NCBI RefSeq assembly: GCF_033001325.1
Contig: NZ_CP133111.1
Coordinates: 3,674,501 to 3,738,500, forward strand
DNA from: Rhodopseudomonas sp. BAL398
GTDB lineage: Bacteria; Pseudomonadota; Alphaproteobacteria; Rhizobiales; Xanthobacteraceae
Direction: 5' to 3'
Length of the DNA stretch: 64,000 bases
The position numbers were made by a program, and so were the translations under genes. This document shows, one piece after another, positions 45,437 to 53,617 of this stretch (position 1 is its first letter; each line of letters starts with the position of its first letter). The notes beneath the pieces are model-generated. The model saw only the letters and a program-made list of their open reading frames with translations. It was not told the DNA's origin and searched no databases.

Positions 45437-46081
45437 ATGGTCACGATGTCACTACAACGAAATCTCGCTGCGTTTCGCGCCATCCTGGCAATCGGCGCGG
45501 CGCTGTCGATGAGCGCCGGAATGGCCCTCGCCGCCGACGACGTCACCGAAAATCAGATCATCAAGGCGCTGGCGCCGAAGAAGCCGTTGACGCGGAGCCT
45601 GTCGGCCGCCACCCCCGCGCCCGATCCGGCCGAGAGCCGCTTCGTCGACACGTTGCGTAACCGCACGACACGCTCGCTGTCCGCCGGCGAGCGCGAGCAG
45701 ATCGCCACGATCGCCAAGGACAAACCGAATATCGACCTGGAAATCACCTTCGACTACGACTCCGCCAAGATCAGCGCACGCGCGGAACGCGCCGTCGAGG
45801 CGCTGGGCAAGGCACTGTCCAATCCTGCCTTGAAGGGATCGACTTTCGTGGTCGCCGGGCACACCGATGCCATCGGCAGCGAGGCCTACAATCAGGACCT
45901 GTCGGAACGCCGCGCCGATACGATCAAACGGGTGCTGGTCGAGCAATATGGAATTCCAGGCGCCGATCTGGTCACCGTCGGCTATGGCGAAAGCAAGCCC
46001 AAGGATCCCGCGGCGCCGCTGGACCCTTCGAACCGAAGGGTGCAGGTGGTCAACATGGCGAGCAAGACCGCCTCAAAGTGA
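45437..46081 (+). CDS. OmpA-like periplasmic/outer membrane protein (copy 2)
   Basis: 214 residues if begun at the ATG at 45437, with AAGGGGG 7 nt upstream (an ATG at 45431 is possible). Signal peptide ends at GMALA. The linker again has TRSLSA motifs, and the OmpA domain is complete: ITFDYDSAKISARAE, GHTDAIGSEAYNQDLSERR and NRRVQVVNM. Clearly paralogous to the 39775 protein along its length. Likely binds peptidoglycan and works with the caspase-fold TPR protein encoded just upstream. Confidence 0.9.
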   Translation: MVTMSLQRNLAAFRAILAIGAALSMSAGMALAADDVTENQIIKALAPKKPLTRSLSAATPAPDPAESRFVDTLRNRTTRSLSAGEREQIATIAKDKPNIDLEITFDYDSAKISARAERAVEALGKALSNPALKGSTFVVAGHTDAIGSEAYNQDLSERRADTIKRVLVEQYGIPGADLVTVGYGESKPKDPAAPLDPSNRRVQVVNMASKTASK

Positions 46082-46323
46082 TACCGTGTAGGCTGCTCGC
46101 ATTGCCTGACGGTCGGCGTTCCGCACCCCGCGGAACGCATTTGCTCTTTTGCTCTTTCCAGAGCCTGTGTAGATTGCCACTGATTAGGTTACGGCTGTGC
46201 CGGGCTGTGTGGATTGCCAAACGCGCCACCACACCGAAATGATTATTTCAGTGTCCGTTGCATTCGAATTCGCAGGAAAACTGGACGGGTGAAGCGAACG
46301 CGGAGTCGAGACCCTGAGCGAGC

Positions 46324-47298
46324 ATGCTCATGACTGACGCTCATGACCAAGGTGTGGATCGATCCGCAATGCAGGCCATCTTCCGTTTCATCCTCCCCAC
46401 CACCGCCCAAGCAAGGGCGGCCGTGGCGACCGCCGCAATCCTCGCCGTGCTCGCGGCGACGCCCAGCCACGCCGTGGAGAAGGACGCCGCCAGCACCGAG
46501 GCCGCCGGCGTGCCGGTCACCGTCGCCAAGGCGAGCAATGCCTGTTTCTCCGACATGGTACGGGTCACCGGCTTCATCGTGCCGCGCCAGCAAGCGCTGG
46601 TCAGCGTCGATCGCGAAGGCGGCAAGGTCACCGAGATCCTGGTCCATAGCGGCGATCTCGTCACCGAGAATCAGGAACTGATCCGGCTCACGGCGCCGAC
46701 CGCGACCGGCAAATCGACCGCGTTCTCGCTGCGTGCCCCGGTCGCCGGAATGATCACCAAGATCAACACCATCGTCGGCGCACCGGCGTCGCCGCAGGGC
46801 GGACCGATGGTGCAGATCGCGGTCGACAATGAGATCGAACTCGACGCCGAAGTGCCGGGGATCCATGCATTGAAGCTGAAACCGGGCGCGACCGCGCGGA
46901 TCAGCCGGGACGGCGTTCCGGATCTCGCCGGCCGGGTCCGGCTGGTTTCGCCGGAGATCGACCGCAAGACCCAGCTCGGCCATGTCCGGCTCTCGCTCAC
47001 CAGAACTCCGGCGCTCAAGGTCGGGATGTTCGCCCGCGCCACCATCGACGCCAGTCGCAGCTGCGGCGTGGCGATCCCGCGCTCGGCGGTCGATCACCTG
47101 ACCGTTCAGGTGGTGAAGGGCAACACCGTCGAAACCAGAAAAGTCCGCGTCGGTCTGGTCTCCGACACCAGCATCGAAATTCTCGACGGCGTCAAACAGG
47201 GCGAGCTCGTGGTGGCCGACGCCGGCACCTCGCTGCATGACGGCGATCAGGTCAAGACCATGTTCGCCGATGAATTCGATCGGTCGCGGGGGCGCTGA
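46324..47298 (+). CDS. RND efflux periplasmic adaptor (HlyD/MFP family)
   Basis: About 324 residues; ATGs at 46324, 46330 and 46369 are all possible starts. Signal/anchor segment ARAAVATAAILAVLAATPSH. Lipoyl-type and beta-barrel parts follow: VTGFIVPRQQALVSVDREGG, SLRAPVAGMITKINTIVGAP and IPRSAVDHLTVQVVKGNTVE. The central coiled-coil hairpin is very short or absent. It overlaps the pump gene (ATGA), so the two form a unit. A second, related adaptor lies at 56117. Confidence 0.9.
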   Translation: MLMTDAHDQGVDRSAMQAIFRFILPTTAQARAAVATAAILAVLAATPSHAVEKDAASTEAAGVPVTVAKASNACFSDMVRVTGFIVPRQQALVSVDREGGKVTEILVHSGDLVTENQELIRLTAPTATGKSTAFSLRAPVAGMITKINTIVGAPASPQGGPMVQIAVDNEIELDAEVPGIHALKLKPGATARISRDGVPDLAGRVRLVSPEIDRKTQLGHVRLSLTRTPALKVGMFARATIDASRSCGVAIPRSAVDHLTVQVVKGNTVETRKVRVGLVSDTSIEILDGVKQGELVVADAGTSLHDGDQVKTMFADEFDRSRGR

Positions 47299-50200
47299 TG
47301 GCACTGAATGTCTCATCCTGGTCGATCCGGCATCCGCTGCCCTCCGTCGTCTTCTCGATCATCCTGCTGGCGCTGGGCTGGATCAGTTTCACCAAGCTGG
47401 CGGTGACGCGGCTGCCGAGCGCCGACATCCCGGTGATCTCGGTGGCGGTGGCGCAATTCGGCGCGGCGCCCGCCGAGCTTGAAGCGCAGGTCACCAAGAC
47501 GATCGAGGACGGCGTCTCCGGCGTCGAAGGCGTGCGTCACATCGCCTCGTCGATCACCGACGGCTTGTCGGTGACCACGATCCAGTTCGCGCTGGAAACC
47601 AACACCGACCGGGCGCTGAACGACGTCAAGGACGCGGTCACCCGCGTCCGCGCCAATTTGCCGCAGAATGTCAACGAACCGCTGATCCAGCGCGTCGACG
47701 TGATCGGGCTGCCGATCGTCACCTATGCGGCGATCTCGCCGGGCAAGACGCCCGAGCAATTGTCCTGGTTCGTCGACGACGTGGTCAAGCGTGCGCTGCA
47801 GGGCGTGCGCGGCGTCGCGCAGGTCGAGCGCATCGGCGGCGTCGAGCGCGAGATCCTGGTCTCGCTCAATCCGGACCGGATGCAGGCCGCGGGCCTCACC
47901 GCGCTCGATGTCAGCCGTCGCCTGCGCGGCACCAATGTCGATCTCGCCGGCGGCCGCGCTGAGATCGGCAAGAACGATCAGGCGATCCGCACGCTGGCCG
48001 GCGCCAAGACCCTGAACGAACTCGCCGGCACCATGATCAGCCTGCCGGCCGGCGGCGAGGTCCGGCTCGACGATCTCGGCACCGTGACCGACACCATCGC
48101 CGATCGCCGCACCTTCGCGCGATTCAACGGCGAGCCGGTGGTGGCGCTCGGCATCAAGCGCTCCAAGGGCGCCAGCGACGTCGTCGTCGCCGCCGCGGTG
48201 CAGAAGCGGATCGACACGCTGAAGGCGGCCTATCCGGACGTCGACCTGAAACTGATCGACACCTCGGTGGATTTCACCAAAGGCAATTACGAAGCCGCTA
48301 TCTCGACTCTGTTCGAGGGCGCGACGCTGGCGGTGATCGTCGTATTCCTGTTCCTGCGCGACTTCCGCGCCACCGTGATCGCCGCGATCTCGCTGCCTTT
48401 GTCGATCTTCCCGGCATTCTGGGCGATGGACATGCTGGGATTCTCACTGAATCTGGTCAGCTTCCTCGCCATCACGCTGTCGACCGGCATTCTGGTCGAC
48501 GACGCCATCGTCGAGATCGAAAATATCGTCCGCCATATGCGGATGGGTAAATCGCCCTATCGCGCCGCGCTGGAAGCCGCCGACGAGATCGGCCTGGCGG
48601 TGATCGCGATCTCGCTGACCATCATCGCGATCTTCGCGCCGGCCAGCTTCATGTCCGGGATCGCCGGGCAGTTCTTCAAGCAATTCGGCATCACCGTGTC
48701 GGTGCAGGTGTTCTTCTCGCTACTGGCGGCGCGCTTCGTGACGCCGGTGCTGGCGGCCTATTTCCTCAAGGATCATCCGCACGAGGAGAAGCCGCCGGGG
48801 GCCGTGCTGCGCACCTACACCCGGCTGGTGACCTGGTCGGTGAAGCATTATTACGTCACGGTGCTGATCGGCTTTGGCATCTTTGCCGCGTCGATCTGGA
48901 GCATCACGCTGCTGCCGCAGGGCTTCCTGCCGGCGCAGGACACCGCGCGCTCGCTGCTGGCGGTGGAATTGCCGCCCGGCAGCCAGCTCGCCTTCACCGA
49001 AAAGACCACCGAGGACATCGTGGCGCGCTTGCGCAAGCGGCCCGAGGTCCGAAGCGTATTCGTCGACGGCGGCCGGGTGCCGCCCGGAATCTTCGAAGTG
49101 CGCCGCGCCGCGCTGATCATCAACTACACGCCGAAGGGCGACCGCGACATCACCCAGCGCCAGCTCGAGCTCGATATCAGCAAGGAGCTGCAGAGCATTC
49201 CGGACATCCGCTACTGGTTCCTCGACGAGAACGGGCTGCGCGCGATCTCGCTGGTGGTCACCGGCAACGACAGCAACATCGTCACCAACGTCGCCCAGGA
49301 GCTGGCGACCCAGATGAAGCGGATTCAGATCATCTCCAACGTGATCTCGGAGACCTCGCTGGACCGGCCCGAATTGCGAATCCAGCCGCGCGCCGATCTG
49401 GCCGCGCGGCTTGGCGTCTCGACCGAAAGCCTGTCCGAAACCATCCGGGTCGCCACCATCGGCGATGTCGGCCCGGCGCTGGCCAAATTCGACGCCGGCG
49501 ACCGATTGGTGCCGATCCGGGTCCAGCTCGAAGATTCCGCCCGCGCCGATCTGCGCACGCTGGAGCAATTGCGGGTGCCGATCCTCGGCGGCCGCGGTGC
49601 GGTGCCGCTGTCGGTGGTCGCCGACGTCAAATTCGATCAGGGCCCGACCAGCATCAACCGCTACGACCGCGAACGCCAGGCCACGGTGGCCGCCGACCTG
49701 GTCGGCAACGCCGCGCTCGGCAACGCCACCAAACTGATCTACGACCTGCCGGTGATGAAGACGCTGCCGAAGGGCGTCAAAGTCAGCCCGTCCGGCGACG
49801 CCGAGAGCCTGAACGAATTGTCGGAAGGCTTCGCCACCGCGATCAGCGCCGGGCTGATGATGGTCTATGCGGTGCTGGTACTGTTGTTCGGCACCTTCCT
49901 GCAGCCGATCACCATCCTGTTCTCGCTGCCGCTGTCGATCGGCGGCGCGATCGGGGCACTGCTGGTGACCGGCAAGCAACTGACCACGCCGGTCTGGATC
50001 GGCATGCTGATGCTGATGGGCATCGTCACCAAGAACGCCATCATGCTGGTCGAATTCGCCGTCGAATCGATCCGCGACGGCAAGTCGCGCGAAGCGGCGA
50101 TGATCGACGCCGGCCAGAAACGCGCCCGCCCGATCGTGATGACCACCATCGCGATGGTGGCCGGCATGATGCCGAGCGCGCTGGCGTTCGGCGCCGGCGG

Positions 50201-50492
50201 CGAATTCCGCTCGCCGATGGCGCTGGCGGTGATCGGCGGGTTGTTGTTCTCGACCATTCTTTCGCTGATCTTCGTGCCGGCGATGTTCATGATGATGGAC
50301 GATGTCGGGCAATTGTCGTGGCGGTTCGGCAAGAAGCTGCTGACCACCACCAGCGCCGACGAGGACGACGCCGACCATCCCGCGCCGCCAAAGCCCCATG
50401 CACCACCGCCGCCACAGCCGCCGCTGCCTGCGCAGCCGCGTACCGAATCGACACCGCCCGCCAAGAGCCTGGCGTTCTGGCGCAGCAAATAG
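47298..50492 (+). CDS. RND efflux transporter permease (AcrB/HAE1 type)
   Basis: 1064 residues, full length for the resistance-nodulation-division pump. TM1 starts IRHPLPSVVFSIILLALGW; TM4 carries the proton-relay Asp pair in GILVDDAIVEIENIVRHM; GKSREAAMIDAGQKRARPIV precedes TM11. Twelve membrane segments and two large periplasmic loops. It would export drugs, lipids or other hydrophobic compounds by proton antiport with the adaptor encoded upstream; no outer membrane TolC-type gene is in the window. The C-terminus is Pro/His-rich (residues about 1030-1055). Confidence 0.95.
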   Translation: MALNVSSWSIRHPLPSVVFSIILLALGWISFTKLAVTRLPSADIPVISVAVAQFGAAPAELEAQVTKTIEDGVSGVEGVRHIASSITDGLSVTTIQFALETNTDRALNDVKDAVTRVRANLPQNVNEPLIQRVDVIGLPIVTYAAISPGKTPEQLSWFVDDVVKRALQGVRGVAQVERIGGVEREILVSLNPDRMQAAGLTALDVSRRLRGTNVDLAGGRAEIGKNDQAIRTLAGAKTLNELAGTMISLPAGGEVRLDDLGTVTDTIADRRTFARFNGEPVVALGIKRSKGASDVVVAAAVQKRIDTLKAAYPDVDLKLIDTSVDFTKGNYEAAISTLFEGATLAVIVVFLFLRDFRATVIAAISLPLSIFPAFWAMDMLGFSLNLVSFLAITLSTGILVDDAIVEIENIVRHMRMGKSPYRAALEAADEIGLAVIAISLTIIAIFAPASFMSGIAGQFFKQFGITVSVQVFFSLLAARFVTPVLAAYFLKDHPHEEKPPGAVLRTYTRLVTWSVKHYYVTVLIGFGIFAASIWSITLLPQGFLPAQDTARSLLAVELPPGSQLAFTEKTTEDIVARLRKRPEVRSVFVDGGRVPPGIFEVRRAALIINYTPKGDRDITQRQLELDISKELQSIPDIRYWFLDENGLRAISLVVTGNDSNIVTNVAQELATQMKRIQIISNVISETSLDRPELRIQPRADLAARLGVSTESLSETIRVATIGDVGPALAKFDAGDRLVPIRVQLEDSARADLRTLEQLRVPILGGRGAVPLSVVADVKFDQGPTSINRYDRERQATVAADLVGNAALGNATKLIYDLPVMKTLPKGVKVSPSGDAESLNELSEGFATAISAGLMMVYAVLVLLFGTFLQPITILFSLPLSIGGAIGALLVTGKQLTTPVWIGMLMLMGIVTKNAIMLVEFAVESIRDGKSREAAMIDAGQKRARPIVMTTIAMVAGMMPSALAFGAGGEFRSPMALAVIGGLLFSTILSLIFVPAMFMMMDDVGQLSWRFGKKLLTTTSADEDDADHPAPPKPHAPPPPQPPLPAQPRTESTPPAKSLAFWRSK

Positions 50493-50532
50493 CGCGGGTC
50501 GTCTCTTCCGATCGTTCAAACAGACGTCGCCG

Positions 50533-50547
50533 CCGGGGTGGCCCCGG
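50533..50547. terminator. Short GC hairpin between convergent genes
   Basis: CCGGGG (50533-50538), TGG, CCCCGG (50542-50547), directly next to the stop of the Crp/Fnr gene and 40 nt after the RND pump stop. It may end both transcripts; there is no T-run. Confidence 0.35.
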
Positions 50548-50548
50548 A

Positions 50549-51223
50549 CTACTCGTTGCGCGCCACCGCGGTCAGCCTGCCGACATTCTTCAAAAGGATA
50601 CGGCCGCGCTGCAGGTCGAGGATGCCGTCCTTGCGCCAGCTCTGCAATTGCCGGTTGACGCTTTCGCGCGCGGCGCCGACGAAGACGCCGAGCTGCTCTT
50701 GCGAGATGTGCACCTCGGAGCCGAAATCAGACGCCAGCGCGCACAGCCGGCGCGCCAGCCGCACCGGCAGCGGCTGCAGCACCGATTCCTCCATGCGCTC
50801 GCTCATCCACCTGATCCGCTGGCACAGCAGCGCAATCAGTTTCAGCGCCACTTTCGGCTCGCGCTCGAGATGGCCGAGAAAATCTTCGCGCCGCAGCACG
50901 AACAATTCAGTCGGCTCGCTCGCGGCGGCATCCGCGGTGCGGCTCTCGCCGTCGAGCACCGCGACCTCTCCGAACAGATCGCCGGGCCCCTGGAAATTCA
51001 AGGTCAGACGGCTGCCGTCCGGCGCGCCGGTTTCGATCCGGATCTGGCCGCGCCGGACGCCGAACAGCGCGTCGCCGGCGTCACCCTTTTGAAACAGCAT
51101 CTCGCCGGTCGCGAGCTGCCGGGTATGGCAGAGCCCGGAAATGCGCTGCAATTCGTCGGGCCCGAGATCCGCGAACATCGGGTTCATCTTCAGGATCACG
51201 GCAAATTCGGCCTGTTTGGTCAT
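50549..51223 (-). CDS. Crp/Fnr family transcriptional regulator
   Basis: 224 residues from the ATG at 51223; the frame is open 27 codons further but MTKQAEFAVILKMNPMFADL is the expected N-terminus. Cyclic-nucleotide-binding domain with GDAGDALFGVRRGQIRIET, GDLFGEVAVLDGESRTA, and C-terminal winged helix SQEQLGVFVGAARESVNRQL. The cNMP-binding loop is well kept, so it may bind cAMP. A membrane nucleotide cyclase is encoded 2.4 kb away (53618), but that link is only positional. No Fe-S-binding Cys cluster of the Fnr type is seen. Confidence 0.93.
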   Translation of the reverse strand: MTKQAEFAVILKMNPMFADLGPDELQRISGLCHTRQLATGEMLFQKGDAGDALFGVRRGQIRIETGAPDGSRLTLNFQGPGDLFGEVAVLDGESRTADAAASEPTELFVLRREDFLGHLEREPKVALKLIALLCQRIRWMSERMEESVLQPLPVRLARRLCALASDFGSEVHISQEQLGVFVGAARESVNRQLQSWRKDGILDLQRGRILLKNVGRLTAVARNE

Positions 51224-51513
51224 GGCAATAATGTCCAGCCCTGGCACGATTGGATTGGAAACAAAGACGCCTAGGTGGCGCCGCATAAAAGTGGACTGTG
51301 TCACAAGTCACATAGCTTTGCAGCCCGGCTGCGGTATTTTTGTCGGCCCGGCAGTCAGGCCCGTTGGTCTGCCGAGAACATGAAACGACGATCTGATCGA
51401 TGTTCGTCCGGAGCTGGCGCCTCCGCGAACGGCTCCATCAATGTCGGGGCGCCATTGCGTGAGCGGGCCGGCGGCGGCAACATTGGCGTAGCTTGGTCCG
51501 TTGGGATGATGAG

Positions 51514-53448
51514 ATGAAAGTGGTGAAGATCGGCCTTGTCGGAATCGCGATTGCGGTCGCCGCTATCATGCTGCTGCTGGCGATCGGAATTCCGTCGGGC
51601 TGGGTCAATTCGCTGATCCAGAATCGTGTCGCGCGCGACATCGGTTACCGGATCACGGTCGATGGCCCGACCAAAATCTCGCTGTTTCCTGGGCTGGGCG
51701 TGACGCTGCACGACGTCTCGCTGCAACGCCCGCAGCAGGATGATCAGGACAGCCGTATCACCATTGCCAGCCTGCGGGCCGCGCTGCCGCTACGCAGCGT
51801 GATCGCAGGCCATGCGCAGGTCACCGACCTCACGCTCACCCGACCGGTGATCCACGTACCCTTGCTGCGCGACCGCGGTGCGCCGGCCGCGCCCGACAAG
51901 AATTCGGCCGCCGAACCGCAGCCGCGGACGATCAGCGTCGATCACGTCAGCATTGTCGACGGCGCCGTGGTGTTTGCCAACGCCCGCGACGGCGTCGCGC
52001 AGCGCATCGACGGCATCGATTCCGAGATCCGCAGCGCCCCGGAGCAGCGCATTAGCGCCACCGGAAAGGCCCGATTTGGCGACCACAGTCTCGGCTTCGC
52101 GATCAAGGCCGCAACGCAGGGGCCGGCGCGGCAGCCCGTGCCGGTCGAACTGACCCTCGACGCGCCGGACCTGCTAAAATCCCAACTCACCGCAAAGGCC
52201 GAGATCCGCCTCAACGACGCCATGCTGCAGATCAACGGCCTCAGCGGCATGCTGGGCGACGAGCAGTTCAATGGCTGGGCCTCCGCCGACTTGGCCGGCA
52301 AGCCGCTGCTCAAGCTCGACGTGGATTTCCAGCAGCTGGATGTTGCGATGACGCCCGCGCCGCCGCAGCCCGGCGAGCCGTGGAGCGATGCCCCGATTGA
52401 TCTCTCCGGCCTCAACTATCTCGATGCCCAGATCCGGCTGTCGGCCGCCGATCTCAAGATCGGCGAGGCCCGCTTCGCCCCGGCCTTGATCGACGCCAAA
52501 CTGACCAACGGTGCGATGACCGCGCAATTCACCGATCTCGGCGTCTATGGCGGCAAGGCCGATGGCGCCTTGGGCATCGACGTCTCGACGCCAACGCCAT
52601 CCTACACACTGCGTGGCGACCTCAAGGACGTGCGGGCCTTGCCGCTGCTCAGCGGCCTTGCCGAATTCGACAGGCTCGACGGCAAGATGCAGGCAAAGAT
52701 CGCCGTGACGGCGAGCGGCGGCAGTCAGCGCGCGATCATGTCAGCGCTGAACGGCACCGCCTTCGTCAATTTCAGCGACGGCGAAATTCGCGGCCTCAAC
52801 GTCGCCAAGATGATTCGCACCCTCACCTCCAGCACGCTGACGGGCTGGCAGGAGAGCAGCACCGAGGCCACCGACCTGTCGCAGCTCAGCGCCTCGTTCC
52901 AGATCGACCAGGGCAAGGCAACCTCCTCGGACCTGTTGCTGATTGGCCCGCTGGTACGGATGACCGGCGCCGGCACGATCGATCTGACCGCCAAATCGCT
53001 GGCATTCCGGGTCGAGCCGAAACTGGTGATGACCACGCAGGGTCAGGGTCGCAGCGGCGATCCGGTCGGTTTCGGCATCCCGGTGGTGGTCGATGGCCCC
53101 TGGAACGCACCGCGGATCTTCCCCGACGCCGCCGGCATTCTGGACAATCCGGACGCGGCTTACGCCAGGCTGCGCCAACTCGGCCAGGGCCTGTTCGGTG
53201 CGCTCGGCGGCCAAGACGCAAGCGGCAGCGGCGCGCTTAGCGGCGAGCTTGGCAAGACGCTCGGAAAGCTGATCCAGCAAGGGCTGGATGGCCAGCAGCC
53301 CGGCGGCCAAACGCCCGACGGCCGCGAGCCCCGCGGCATCGCGCCGCAAAACCCCGCGCCGCAATCCGAGACAGGGCCGGGCGCACCGACCAATCCTGAC
53401 GACGACGCGGCGATGAACGCGATCATGAAGCGGCTATTCAACCGCTGA
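51514..53448 (+). CDS. AsmA-family protein
   Basis: 644 residues from the ATG at 51514 (a TTG at 51493 gives seven more). One N-terminal membrane segment (VGIAIAVAAIMLLLAIGIPS) is followed by the AsmA pattern: GYRITVDGPTKISLFPGLGV then repeated strand segments such as LTLTRPVIHVPLLRD and the C-terminal conserved ALNGTAFVNFSDGEIRGLNV. Family members bridge the inner and outer membranes and take part in phospholipid delivery. The C-terminal 80 residues are Gly/Pro/Gln-rich and disordered. Confidence 0.88.
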   Translation: MKVVKIGLVGIAIAVAAIMLLLAIGIPSGWVNSLIQNRVARDIGYRITVDGPTKISLFPGLGVTLHDVSLQRPQQDDQDSRITIASLRAALPLRSVIAGHAQVTDLTLTRPVIHVPLLRDRGAPAAPDKNSAAEPQPRTISVDHVSIVDGAVVFANARDGVAQRIDGIDSEIRSAPEQRISATGKARFGDHSLGFAIKAATQGPARQPVPVELTLDAPDLLKSQLTAKAEIRLNDAMLQINGLSGMLGDEQFNGWASADLAGKPLLKLDVDFQQLDVAMTPAPPQPGEPWSDAPIDLSGLNYLDAQIRLSAADLKIGEARFAPALIDAKLTNGAMTAQFTDLGVYGGKADGALGIDVSTPTPSYTLRGDLKDVRALPLLSGLAEFDRLDGKMQAKIAVTASGGSQRAIMSALNGTAFVNFSDGEIRGLNVAKMIRTLTSSTLTGWQESSTEATDLSQLSASFQIDQGKATSSDLLLIGPLVRMTGAGTIDLTAKSLAFRVEPKLVMTTQGQGRSGDPVGFGIPVVVDGPWNAPRIFPDAAGILDNPDAAYARLRQLGQGLFGALGGQDASGSGALSGELGKTLGKLIQQGLDGQQPGGQTPDGREPRGIAPQNPAPQSETGPGAPTNPDDDAAMNAIMKRLFNR

Positions 53449-53617
53449 CCGGCCGCTCTGGCCAGAATTGCGTCACTTCGGCCCGCGCCAGCCCATGCCA
53501 AATTGTGATAATACAAGCGCGGCCCCGGTCGGCCGCGCGGATCCTGGCGCCCTGCCCGGCGCTGACTCCGCAATCGGGATCGGCGCGCGGAGGATCGCGC
53601 TCGCACAAGGAAGTTGG

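Noticed and set aside
48720-50519. 599-codon minus-strand frame opposite the RND pump
   Set aside because: Low-complexity Arg/His/Asp-rich translation, antisense to a well-conserved pump.
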